The notes under the pieces: generated by a model
The model's input: the letters and a program-made list of their open reading frames with translations, nothing else
Databases searched by the model: none
Told to the model about the DNA's origin: nothing
Source: Megamonas sp. UBA1796
Lineage (GTDB): Bacteria; Bacillota; Negativicutes; Selenomonadales; Selenomonadaceae
Length of the DNA stretch: 64,000 nucleotides
Reading direction: 5' to 3'
Assembly: GCA_002319795.1 (NCBI GenBank)
Contig: DCFU01000030.1
Location: 6,565-70,564, forward strand
Shown here: in pieces, positions 9,231 to 16,411 of the stretch
How the letters are laid out: the number at the start of each line of letters is the position of its first letter
How positions within the stretch are numbered: the stretch's first letter is position 1
Translations under genes and position numbers: made by a program

Positions 9231-9887
9231 ATGGAAGTTCAGGTCATGCAGGATATATTGGGGAAAAATGACCGCATTGCGGCGGAGAATCAGGCGCTAT
9301 TTGCGGATAAAAAAATATTTGTGCTCAATCTTATGGGCTCGCCGGGATCCGGCAAGACAACGCTTTTGGAGCGTACGATGGCGGCGCTCAAGGATGAGCT
9401 GCATATGGCCGTCATTGAGGGTGATCTTTTTACGACCAAGGATGCGGACCGCATCGCAAAATATGCGGTGCCGGTAATGCAGATCAATACAAGCGGGGGA
9501 TGCCATCTCGATGCGCCTATGGTGCAGGAAGTTCTGTCCCAGCTTGTCTTGGACCGTCTGGATCTGCTTATTGTAGAAAATGTCGGCAATCTCGTTTGTC
9601 CGGCGGAATTTAACATTGGAGAGGATGCCAAGGGCGTGGTGCTGAGCATCACGGAAGGCGATGACAAGCCTATGAAATATCCACTGGTATTCAAGGAATC
9701 CTCGATTGTTCTTTTGAACAAGGTGGACATTCTGCCATATACGAACTTTGATATGGCGGCAGCGCGTGAGGATATCCATACGCTGCACCCGGATGTGAAA
9801 CTGGTCGAAGTATCCTGCGTGCAGGATACGGGCCTGAAAGATTGGTATGACTGGCTGCGCGCTAAGGTCCGTGCAAAGAAAGGGTGA
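9231..9887 (+). CDS. hypB: Hydrogenase nickel incorporation GTPase HypB
   Basis: The 218-residue SIMIBI-class GTPase has a P-loop GSPGSGKTT near residues 37-45, the GDLFTTKDADR switch region, the metal-site TSGGCHLDA near 87-95, ENVGNLVCPAEFNIGE and the base-recognition LNKVD near 162. It drives nickel insertion into the large subunit with HypA. The N-terminus (MEVQVMQDILGKND) has neither a CxxCGC nickel motif nor a histidine-rich stretch; that motif is instead on the separate small protein at 8550. The start lies directly after the hypA stop with GGAGG upstream. Confidence 0.95.
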   Translation: MEVQVMQDILGKNDRIAAENQALFADKKIFVLNLMGSPGSGKTTLLERTMAALKDELHMAVIEGDLFTTKDADRIAKYAVPVMQINTSGGCHLDAPMVQEVLSQLVLDRLDLLIVENVGNLVCPAEFNIGEDAKGVVLSITEGDDKPMKYPLVFKESSIVLLNKVDILPYTNFDMAAAREDIHTLHPDVKLVEVSCVQDTGLKDWYDWLRAKVRAKKG

Positions 9888-9892
9888 AGAGC

Positions 9893-10441
9893 ATGCATGA
9901 AGATATAGAAGTTCCGGAAATCACCGTATTGGGCATAGGCAATGTTGTATTGCAGGATGAAGGCTTCGGTGTGCGGGCTGCAGAAACGCTTGATAAAAAA
10001 TATGATTTCCCGGACAACGTACAGGTTTTGGATGGTGGGACGCTTGGTATGGAACTTCTGGGCTTTGTTACCGGAACCCAAAAACTGTTGATTCTCGATT
10101 CTATCAATGGCGGCGAGCCGTCGGGGACGATTTTTCGGTTTGCCGGCAAGCAGGTTTCTGCACATTTTCAGGATAAGCTTTCCATGCATGAGGTCGGCAT
10201 TCAGGATGTGCTGGCGCTGCTTACGGTAACGGATAAACCCATACCAGAGGTCGTGGTCATCGGGGCCCAGCCATTTGCGATAGAAGCCGGGGTGAGCCTC
10301 ACGGAGCAGATGGCAGAATTGCTGCCAAAGATAGAGCAGCGTGCGCTGACGGAGCTTGCGGGCTGGGGCGTGCCATATACATTGAAAAAAAATGCAGCAG
10401 GGCTTTCACTGCATACGGTTGCTGAAGAACATAAGGAATGA
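9893..10441 (+). CDS. hyaD: Hydrogenase maturation endopeptidase (HyaD/HybD family)
   Basis: The 182-residue protein belongs to the M52 peptidases that cut off the C-terminal extension of the large subunit after nickel insertion. The three nickel-sensing residues are visible: Glu in QDEGFGVR, Asp in ILDSI and His in SMHEVG. The GxGN motif (GIGNVV) is near the N-terminus. The ATG at 9893 is preferred over a GTG at 9884 that overlaps the hypB stop, because the AAAGGG site is correctly spaced only for the ATG. The last residues (after ELAGWG) form a longer tail than usual. Confidence 0.9.
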   Translation: MHEDIEVPEITVLGIGNVVLQDEGFGVRAAETLDKKYDFPDNVQVLDGGTLGMELLGFVTGTQKLLILDSINGGEPSGTIFRFAGKQVSAHFQDKLSMHEVGIQDVLALLTVTDKPIPEVVVIGAQPFAIEAGVSLTEQMAELLPKIEQRALTELAGWGVPYTLKKNAAGLSLHTVAEEHKE

Positions 10442-10501
10442 AAAAGGTTTTACAGTCTGTGCTGCGAATCTGAAATTCCGGCAAAATGGAGGGAACGGGG
10501 C

Positions 10502-11194
10502 ATGCGTGATATTTGTATAGTTTTTTGGGATGTCGATGCGACACTGCTCGATTTTGAAGCATCGGAAGTCATCAGCCTGCGGGAATGCCTGCAGGAATAC
10601 CATGTAAAAATAACCGATGAGGAGCTTGCCGCTTATCGAAAAATCAACCGTTCTTATTGGGAGCGGTTTGAACGTAAGGAAATCGTCAAGCAGCATGTAT
10701 ATATGGGACGGTTTGTTGATTTTTTTGCTTTGCTGGGTGTGAGCCATATTCCCATCATTGATTTCAATGCGGCTTATCAGCTTGCTATCGGGCGCAATTT
10801 TGTACCTGAGGATGGTGCATTTGAGGCCTGTGACGCACTCAAAAAACAGGGCTGCCGGCAATATGTTGTCTCAAACGGCAGCGGTGTGGCTCAGCATGCT
10901 AAGCTTAGCGGTTCGGGACTTGATAAATATATGGAAGATATCTTTATTTCTGAAGAGATGGGCAGTGAAAAGCCGGATCCGCATTTTTTTGCGCTTTGTG
11001 CCCACAGGATAAAGGATTATGATAAAGAACATGCTGTTATTATAGGGGATTCGCTTACGAGCGACATGCAGGGCGGCAACAATGCGGGTATTCGCTGCTG
11101 CTGGTTCAATCCCCGGGGATTGCCGCTTCCTGCCCAGCTGCGGATTGATTACAATATTCGAAGCCTGCGGGAGATTCCGGCGGTTTTAAAGTAG
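10502..11194 (+). CDS. HAD phosphatase, YjjG-like (pyrimidine 5'-nucleotidase family)
   Basis: The 230-residue haloacid dehalogenase-type phosphatase has motif I DVDAT (about residues 10-14), motif II VVSNGSG, motif III lysine in GSEKPDP and motif IV GDSLTSDMQGG. The helical cap and the pattern RSYWERFE and NAGIRCCWFNP match the YjjG family, which dephosphorylates pyrimidine nucleoside monophosphates. It is embedded between the endopeptidase gene and hypC, an unusual neighbour for hydrogenase maturation. It may be a chance insertion or have an unrecognised role; the sequence does not decide. Confidence 0.8.
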   Translation: MRDICIVFWDVDATLLDFEASEVISLRECLQEYHVKITDEELAAYRKINRSYWERFERKEIVKQHVYMGRFVDFFALLGVSHIPIIDFNAAYQLAIGRNFVPEDGAFEACDALKKQGCRQYVVSNGSGVAQHAKLSGSGLDKYMEDIFISEEMGSEKPDPHFFALCAHRIKDYDKEHAVIIGDSLTSDMQGGNNAGIRCCWFNPRGLPLPAQLRIDYNIRSLREIPAVLK

Positions 11195-11212
11195 TTTACA
11201 GAGGTGATAAAA

Positions 11213-11443
11213 ATGTGTCTGGCTGTACCGGCAAAGGTCATTGCCATTCGGGATAATTTGGGTACTGTAGAGCTTAGCGGCGTGCATCGTGAGGTGAGTC
11301 TCATGTTGCTGCCTGAGACTGTGGTAGGAGACTATGTACTCGTGCATGCAGGTTTTGCGATGCAGATTGTTGATGAAAAGGAAGCAGAGGAAACCAATGC
11401 GCTGCTGCGGGAGATGAACGGTGAGGGGCGGACGGTCCTGTAG
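11213..11443 (+). CDS. hypC: Hydrogenase maturation chaperone HypC
   Basis: The 76-residue protein begins MCLAVPAKV. The conserved Cys2, exposed after methionine removal, is the residue that HypC uses to carry the Fe(CN)2CO unit between HypD and the large-subunit precursor. The ATG at 11213 is required by this motif and has GAGGTGAT upstream, so the GTG at 11204 is rejected. hypD follows 52 bases later. Confidence 0.95.
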   Translation: MCLAVPAKVIAIRDNLGTVELSGVHREVSLMLLPETVVGDYVLVHAGFAMQIVDEKEAEETNALLREMNGEGRTVL

Positions 11444-11495
11444 GAAGAGCAGGCTGCAAGACTGATGATTACAGATTAAAGAGGGGCTGGAGTCT

Positions 11496-12599
11496 TTGGA
11501 TAAAAAGGAAGAGCGTGCGCTGGCGCAGAGAATCGTGGCAGAGATTGTACGGCTCATGGCAGACCGTGCGCAGCCTGTACGCTTCATGGAGGTTTGCGGC
11601 ACGCATACGGTGTCGATTTTTCGCGCGGGGCTGCGGCAGATACTGCCTGAAAGCGTGGAGCTCGTCTCCGGGCCGGGATGCCCGGTATGCGTGACGCCGG
11701 ATGATTATATGGACAAGGCTATTGCTTATGCCAAGCGGGAGGACTGCATCATTGCGACCTTTGGCGATATGCTGAAAGTGCCGGGTACGTCATCGAGCCT
11801 TGGCGAGGCGCAGGCAGAAGGGGCAGATATACGTATTGTGTATTCGCCGCTCGACAGCCTGAAAATTGCCGTGGAAAATCCGGATAAAAAGGTTGTTTTT
11901 TTGGCGGTGGGTTTCGAGACAACGGCACCAACCGCGGCGGCGGCGGTGCTTGCTGCCCAGGCGCAGGGACTGGAGAATTTCTATGTATTGTCCGCGCATA
12001 AGCTGGTGTCGCCGGCACTTCGCATGCTGTTGGCAGACCCACAGGTGCGTGTGGATGGCTTTATTTTGCCAGGGCATGTGTCTGTTGTGACCGGTACGGA
12101 CGTGTTTGCGTTTTTGCCGCGCGAGTTTCATATGCCGGGCGTAGTTACGGGCTTTGAACCCTTGCAGATACTTCGCTCAATCTATAGGCTGGCCAGGCAG
12201 GTGGCAGAGGACAAGCCAAGAATCGAGAATGAATATGGCAGTGTGGTGCGCCGCGAGGGCAATCCGGCCGCAAGGTCCGTTCTTGACAGGGTCTATGAAA
12301 CCGTGGACGCATGTTGGCGCGGCATTGGCAGGATTCCGGCATCGGGGCTTCAGGTGAAGCAAGCATATCGGCGTTTCGATATTGAAGCTGTTCTGCCGCT
12401 GGAGCTTCCGGCGCAGGAGAAGAAGACGGCCTGCCGTTGCGGCGAGGTGCTGCGCGGTATCATAAATCCGCGTGAATGTCCGCTTTTCGGGAAGGCATGC
12501 GTGCCGACACATGCGGTGGGGCCCTGCATGGTATCGGTTGAGGGTGTCTGCGCGGCGTGGTACAAATATGGCGGTGGGAGGTTTATCTATGGAAAATGA
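11496..12599 (+). CDS. hypD: Hydrogenase Fe-cyanide/CO assembly protein HypD
   Basis: The 367-residue protein shows the HypD signatures: MEVCGTHT near residues 29-36, GPGCPVCVTP near 61-70, GFETTAPTAA near 138, PGHVSVVTG near 193, and a C-terminal Cys-rich [4Fe-4S] region (CRCGEVLRG, NPRECPLF, GKACVP, GPCMVS). HypD forms the scaffold with HypC on which the iron receives its CN and CO ligands. The TTG start has GAGGGG upstream. The 3' end overlaps hypE by 11 bases. Confidence 0.95.
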   Translation: MDKKEERALAQRIVAEIVRLMADRAQPVRFMEVCGTHTVSIFRAGLRQILPESVELVSGPGCPVCVTPDDYMDKAIAYAKREDCIIATFGDMLKVPGTSSSLGEAQAEGADIRIVYSPLDSLKIAVENPDKKVVFLAVGFETTAPTAAAAVLAAQAQGLENFYVLSAHKLVSPALRMLLADPQVRVDGFILPGHVSVVTGTDVFAFLPREFHMPGVVTGFEPLQILRSIYRLARQVAEDKPRIENEYGSVVRREGNPAARSVLDRVYETVDACWRGIGRIPASGLQVKQAYRRFDIEAVLPLELPAQEKKTACRCGEVLRGIINPRECPLFGKACVPTHAVGPCMVSVEGVCAAWYKYGGGRFIYGK

Positions 12600-13596
12600 A
12601 CGGATTACTCTGGCACATGGTGCGGGCGGCAAGCTCAGCCAGGAGCTTATTGAGCAGGTTATATTACCTGCATTTGGCAACCCGCTTTTAAATGAGCTGC
12701 ATGATGGCGCCACGGTCAACATGGGGGGGCGTGTGGCGTTTACAACGGATTCCTATGTGGTAAAACCGCTTTTTTTTGCGGGCGGCAATATCGGCAAGCT
12801 GGCGGTCTGCGGCACGGTCAATGATCTGGCGATGACAGGCGCTGTTCCGCGGTATCTTTCGATGGGACTTATCCTTGAGGAGGGGTTCCCTTTTGCAGAG
12901 CTCAGGCAGATCGTACATACGATGAAGCTTGCGGCGGATGAGGCCGGCGTATATATCGTTACCGGAGATACAAAGGTTGTCGGCAAAGGTGCCGCAGATG
13001 GCATATTTATCAACACAGCGGGCATAGGGGATGTGATTCCCGGCACGCATATTTCGCCGAAGCGTGTGGAAGCGGGGATGGATGTTATTCTTTCCGGCTA
13101 TATCGGGGATCATGCTGCGACTATTATGGCCGGGCGGCACGGGCTTGAACTGCCGGCGAGCATCCAGAGTGACTGCGCGCCGCTTGCGGGGCTTACGCAG
13201 GCCATGCTTCGGGCGGCGCCGGGAATAGCGGTGCTGCGCGATCCTACACGCGGCGGCATTGCGGCAACGCTCAATGAGATTGCGGAGCAGTCGCATACGG
13301 GCATTCTGCTCGACGAGGAATCAATTCCTGTACATCCGGAGGTCCGGGGTGTCTGTGATATCCTGGGATTCGATCCCCTTTATCTGGCGAATGAAGGCAA
13401 GCTGCTGGCCTTCACGGCGCCGCAGGATACTGCAGCGGTGCTTGCGGCTATGCATGCACATCGCTATGGACAAGATGCCTGCGTCATTGGCCGGGTTACA
13501 GCGGAAGCCAGAGGGCAGGTGGGCCTGCAGACTTCTATCGGCGGCATCCGTGTGGTGGATATGCCGCTCGGAAATCTTGTACCGCGTATTTGTTGA
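12589..13596 (+). CDS. hypE: Hydrogenase cyanide-ligand synthesis protein HypE
   Basis: The 335-residue PurM/ThiL-like ATPase dehydrates the S-carbamoyl group on its own C-terminal cysteine to thiocyanate, the source of the CN ligands. The protein ends exactly in PRIC, with that cysteine last. The N-terminus has AHGAGGK, then TTDSYVV and GTVNDLAM. The ATG at 12589 overlaps the hypD end and has GGTGGGAGG 7 bases upstream; a longer in-frame version starting inside hypD is unlikely. The HypF partner that supplies the carbamoyl group is not encoded in the window. Confidence 0.95.
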   Translation: MENERITLAHGAGGKLSQELIEQVILPAFGNPLLNELHDGATVNMGGRVAFTTDSYVVKPLFFAGGNIGKLAVCGTVNDLAMTGAVPRYLSMGLILEEGFPFAELRQIVHTMKLAADEAGVYIVTGDTKVVGKGAADGIFINTAGIGDVIPGTHISPKRVEAGMDVILSGYIGDHAATIMAGRHGLELPASIQSDCAPLAGLTQAMLRAAPGIAVLRDPTRGGIAATLNEIAEQSHTGILLDEESIPVHPEVRGVCDILGFDPLYLANEGKLLAFTAPQDTAAVLAAMHAHRYGQDACVIGRVTAEARGQVGLQTSIGGIRVVDMPLGNLVPRIC

Positions 13597-13654
13597 CACC
13601 GCTGGCAGTCTTTTTGCCAGAGTGCTTTATATAAAAACAGGAGCGTGATGTATT

Positions 13655-14608
13655 ATGAAGGTTATCGTTGGTATTCCGGCCAATGCAACACATAGGAAAT
13701 GGCTGGGTGAAAAGGCTCCGGGCGCAGAGCTCGTCTATATTCCTGCCAGCCGGGTAACGGCTGCCGACCTGGCGGATGCGGATGCGGTCATTGGCAATGT
13801 GCCGGCGGCGCTTTTGCAGGAGGCACCGCGTTTGCGCTGGCTGCAGCTGAACAGTGCAGGTGCAGATGCTTATTGCAAACCGGGAGTTTTGCCGGAGGGA
13901 ACGCTGCTCACAAACGCCACAGGAGCATACGGGCTCGCACTTTCCGAGCATATGCTGGCAATGCTTCTGGCTATGATGAAAAAACTTTATCCTTATTACG
14001 ACAATCAGAAAAAAGGCTTGTGGCAGGATGAAGGCCCGGTGACTTCCATTTATGGGGCGGTGGTGCTCGTGATTGGTATGGGAGATATTGGCGGACAGTT
14101 TGCGCGCCGTGCCAAGGCACTCGGTGCCTATGTCATCGGTATGCGGCGCCGCAGTGCATCTGTACCGGAGTATGCTGATGAAATGGGCACGATGGATGAG
14201 TTAGATTCTTATCTCGCCAGAGCGGATGTTGTGGCAACAAGTCTGCCGGGCACGAAGGAAACCTATAAGCTTTTCGATAAGGAACGCTTCGCTGCGATGA
14301 AGCAGGGCGTCTATTTCGTAAACATCGGACGTGGTACGGCAGTAGACAGCGAGGCACTTTGTGAAGCGGCTGCGAGCGGACACATTGCCGGGGCGGCACT
14401 TGACGTGACAGATCCGGAACCTTTGCCGGCGGAGCATCCCATCTGGCGGGTACCGGGCATCTACATCACACCGCATATTTCGGGGCAGTATCATCTGGCA
14501 GCTACGCTTGATAACATTGTGCGGATTGCGGCGGATAACCTGGCGGCTTTTATAACAGGAGCTGCGCTGCGCAATGAAGTGGATCTTTCCACAGGCTATA
14601 AAAAATAA
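13655..14608 (+). CDS. D-isomer-specific 2-hydroxyacid dehydrogenase
   Basis: The 317-residue NAD(P)-dependent oxidoreductase has the Rossmann motif GMGDIGGQFARR (about residues 142-153) and the catalytic triad of the D-2-hydroxyacid dehydrogenase family: Arg in GRGTAVD, Glu in DPEPLPAEHP and His in TPHISGQ. It reduces a 2-keto acid or oxidises a D-2-hydroxy acid in the cytoplasm; the substrate is not readable. It follows hypE by 58 bases on the same strand, so it may be the last gene of the hydrogenase transcript and consume or supply reductant. The hairpin at 14688 could end that transcript. Confidence 0.85.
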   Translation: MKVIVGIPANATHRKWLGEKAPGAELVYIPASRVTAADLADADAVIGNVPAALLQEAPRLRWLQLNSAGADAYCKPGVLPEGTLLTNATGAYGLALSEHMLAMLLAMMKKLYPYYDNQKKGLWQDEGPVTSIYGAVVLVIGMGDIGGQFARRAKALGAYVIGMRRRSASVPEYADEMGTMDELDSYLARADVVATSLPGTKETYKLFDKERFAAMKQGVYFVNIGRGTAVDSEALCEAAASGHIAGAALDVTDPEPLPAEHPIWRVPGIYITPHISGQYHLAATLDNIVRIAADNLAAFITGAALRNEVDLSTGYKK

Positions 14609-14655
14609 GCCGAAAGACATGGATTTTGGCGTAAGCCGGGTAAAATGATAACGCA

Positions 14656-14684
14656 TTGACGAAAATCCAAAATTTATTTATAAT
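14656..14684 (+). promoter_or_regulatory. Sigma-70-type promoter for the adhesin-E-like gene
   Basis: TTGACG at 14656-14661 and TATAAT at 14679-14684 are separated by exactly 17 bases. The predicted start, about base 14691, falls within the left arm of the hairpin at 14688-14727. Confidence 0.8.
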
Positions 14685-14687
14685 AAT

Positions 14688-14727
14688 ACAGGGATGAAAT
14701 TCATCATATTTTCATCCCTGTATTTTT
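14688..14727 (+). terminator. Terminator-like hairpin at the very start of the next transcript
   Basis: A 12-base arm ACAGGGATGAAA pairs with TTTCATCCCTGT, followed by ATTTTTG. It can end the upstream hydrogenase/dehydrogenase transcript. Because it sits at the predicted +1 of the downstream promoter, it would also form the 5' end of the next mRNA. Confidence 0.75.
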
Positions 14728-14751
14728 GTAAGTAGAAAAGAGACGAAAATA

Positions 14752-15159
14752 ATGTGGCAAAAAATGCGGAAAGTCTTTTTAATGGTGGGATTGGTAATGC
14801 TTTTTGGGAGCTCTGTATGCCTTGCAGTGGACTTGGGCGATGCAGATCTTCAATTTGTCGATATGCGTGATGATACAGGATATTATGTGGATGTGAATTC
14901 CATTGTCTATACGAATGATCATGAGCTTACAGCCGATGTTGCTATGATAAAGCCTCTTACCAATCGTATGTTCCTGTATGGCATTCATTTTGACAGTACG
15001 GCAGCTACCTATCAGATACTCAACAGCAAAGTTATGCGTTATGATACGAAAGAGCAGATCAGCGGCTCCAACCAGGCGCTGCCACCATCTGCCTATGGCG
15101 ATAATTCTCCAATGAAGAATATTGTGGATTATATCTATAGTCTGCGGAAATCATCCTGA
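14752..15159 (+). CDS. Secreted surface-adhesin E-like small protein
   Basis: The 135-residue protein has a signal peptide (KVFLMVGLVMLFGSSVCLA, predicted cut before VDLGD). The mature ~110 residues start with a strand and a YYVDVNSI motif, then alternate strands and end with a short helix (MKNIVDYIYSLRK). This resembles the surface-adhesin E-like domain family of small exported proteins with a DxxSI motif. The role is unknown; it may bind surfaces or be a periplasmic structural domain. It is a single-gene unit with its own promoter (14656) and terminator (15167). Confidence 0.65.
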   Translation: MWQKMRKVFLMVGLVMLFGSSVCLAVDLGDADLQFVDMRDDTGYYVDVNSIVYTNDHELTADVAMIKPLTNRMFLYGIHFDSTAATYQILNSKVMRYDTKEQISGSNQALPPSAYGDNSPMKNIVDYIYSLRKSS

Positions 15160-15166
15160 GGGATGC

Positions 15167-15199
15167 GGCTGTGCTGACGATAGCACAGCCTTGATTTTT
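15167..15199 (+). terminator. Rho-independent terminator
   Basis: GGCTGTGCT pairs with AGCACAGCC (9 bp, 6-base loop), then TTGATTTTTG. It ends the transcript of the adhesin-E-like gene. Confidence 0.85.
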
Positions 15200-15203
15200 G
15201 CAC

Positions 15204-15283
15204 AAAAAAATGCCGGGCAAATGCTTGCCCGGCCACCACAAAATAATAAATAAGTGCTTTTGAGTAGGTTGAATTCGTCAACC
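15204..15283 (-). ncRNA. Candidate small RNA on the minus strand with its own promoter and terminator
   Basis: Read on the minus strand, a TATAAT -10 box (forward 15290-15295) has TGGACT about 18 bases upstream. The predicted start near 15283 is followed at once by hairpin GGTTGA/TCAACC (15267-15283). About 50 bases later comes a perfect 9-bp GC-rich stem GCCGGGCAA/TTGCCCGGC (15212-15233) and then a T run (forward A7, 15204-15210). No minus-strand gene lies upstream of this terminator, so it appears to serve an RNA of about 80 bases. There is no open frame with a ribosome site. Confidence 0.45.
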
Positions 15284-15364
15284 AAATGTATTATATATGA
15301 AAAAAAGCTGAAAGTCCAGCAAAAATTTTTATAGATGAGGGTAAACTCTATCACGTTTTTCAAC

Positions 15365-15393
15365 TTTACATGCATTCCTCTGCGTGATAAGAT
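15365..15393 (+). promoter_or_regulatory. Sigma-70-type promoter for the CDF transporter
   Basis: TTTACA at 15365-15370 and TAAGAT at 15388-15393 are 17 bases apart, with AGGAGG at 15407-15412 and the ATG at 15420. The predicted leader is only about 20 bases. Confidence 0.65.
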
Positions 15394-15419
15394 GAAAGCA
15401 ATTCTTAGGAGGACTTGTT

Positions 15420-16340
15420 ATGCAAAATTTAGATGTACTTAAAAAGAGGACAGCATGGCTGTCCGTTTGTTCTAATACAACGCTGGTATTGTTGAAGCTT
15501 ATAACGGGCATGTATGTGGGAGCCGTCAGTCTGGTGTCAGAGGCTATGCATTCCGGGGTGGATCTTATCGCGTCTCTCATTGCGTTTTGGGCGGTGCAGA
15601 AATCTGTTGTTCCGCCGGATGTGGAGCATGATTATGGACATGGAAAATATGAGAATATCTCATCGGGACTGGAAGCGTTGCTTATTGTCGGGGCAGCTGT
15701 GGCAATCATATGGGAAGCCATAGCGCGTTTCAATGCCGCACATACACCGGAATTTTTGGAGTATGGCATCGGCGTCATGGCGATTTCCATACTCGTCAAC
15801 TATATTATTTCAAAGCAGCTTATGAAGGTAGCGCGGGAAACCGGTTCGCAGGCCCTGGAAGCGGATGGGCTGCATCTGCGTGCGGATATTTGGACCTCAG
15901 TGGGCGTGCTTATAGGCCTGGTAGCTATCAAGCTTACGGGCTGGCCCTGGCTGGACCCGGCCATTGCTGTTTTTGTAGCCTGCATTATCCTGCGTGCGGG
16001 ATGGAGGATGGTCGTGGAGTCCGCCAGAGAGCTTACGGATACGAGCCTGCCGCCGGAGGATGAAGCCCGCATCGGAGCAATTTTCTCGCGTCATGAGGAG
16101 GTATTAGGCTATCACTGCCTGCGTACACGCAAATCAGGCTCCTACAAGCTGCTCGATGTGCATCTTTTGTTCAGCCCGGACATGCCGCTTTTCCGGGTGC
16201 ATGCTATATGCGATGATTTGGAGCACCAGATACGCGGCGTTTTTGGTACCTTCGATGTACTGATCCATGCTGAGCCGGCAGATGGGCATCCACCGGAAAC
16301 AAAAAAAGGCCAGTATGAAAAATCGCATCAGACAGAGTAG
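15420..16340 (+). CDS. Cation diffusion facilitator metal exporter
   Basis: The 306-residue protein has the CDF layout: about six transmembrane helices (residues 12-200) and a cytoplasmic C-terminal ferredoxin-like domain (about 205-295). The metal-site motifs are visible: HSGVDL in helix 2, YGHGKYE in the following loop and LHLRADIWTS in helix 5. The family exports Zn, Fe, Mn or related divalent metals using the proton gradient; the ion is not certain from this sequence. The start has a good AGGAGG site and promoter. The tail (DGHPPETKKGQYEKSHQTE) is polar and short. Confidence 0.88.
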   Translation: MQNLDVLKKRTAWLSVCSNTTLVLLKLITGMYVGAVSLVSEAMHSGVDLIASLIAFWAVQKSVVPPDVEHDYGHGKYENISSGLEALLIVGAAVAIIWEAIARFNAAHTPEFLEYGIGVMAISILVNYIISKQLMKVARETGSQALEADGLHLRADIWTSVGVLIGLVAIKLTGWPWLDPAIAVFVACIILRAGWRMVVESARELTDTSLPPEDEARIGAIFSRHEEVLGYHCLRTRKSGSYKLLDVHLLFSPDMPLFRVHAICDDLEHQIRGVFGTFDVLIHAEPADGHPPETKKGQYEKSHQTE

Positions 16341-16411
16341 CAGGAGTTTGTGCTTTCATGCCGAATATCAATGACAGAGATAGAAGTGAGAACGATTAGG
16401 GAGGGTATCAA

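Noticed and set aside
12472..12588. Longer N-terminus for HypE
   Set aside because: It lies wholly inside hypD; the internal ATG at 12589 has a strong ribosome site and a family-like start.
13593..13635. Promoter TTGACA with TATAAA before the 2-hydroxyacid dehydrogenase
   Set aside because: The two hexamers are 31 bases apart, too far for sigma-70.
15151..15375. 74-codon minus-strand frame
   Set aside because: The AGAGGA touches the start codon with no spacer, and the frame runs through two terminator stems.
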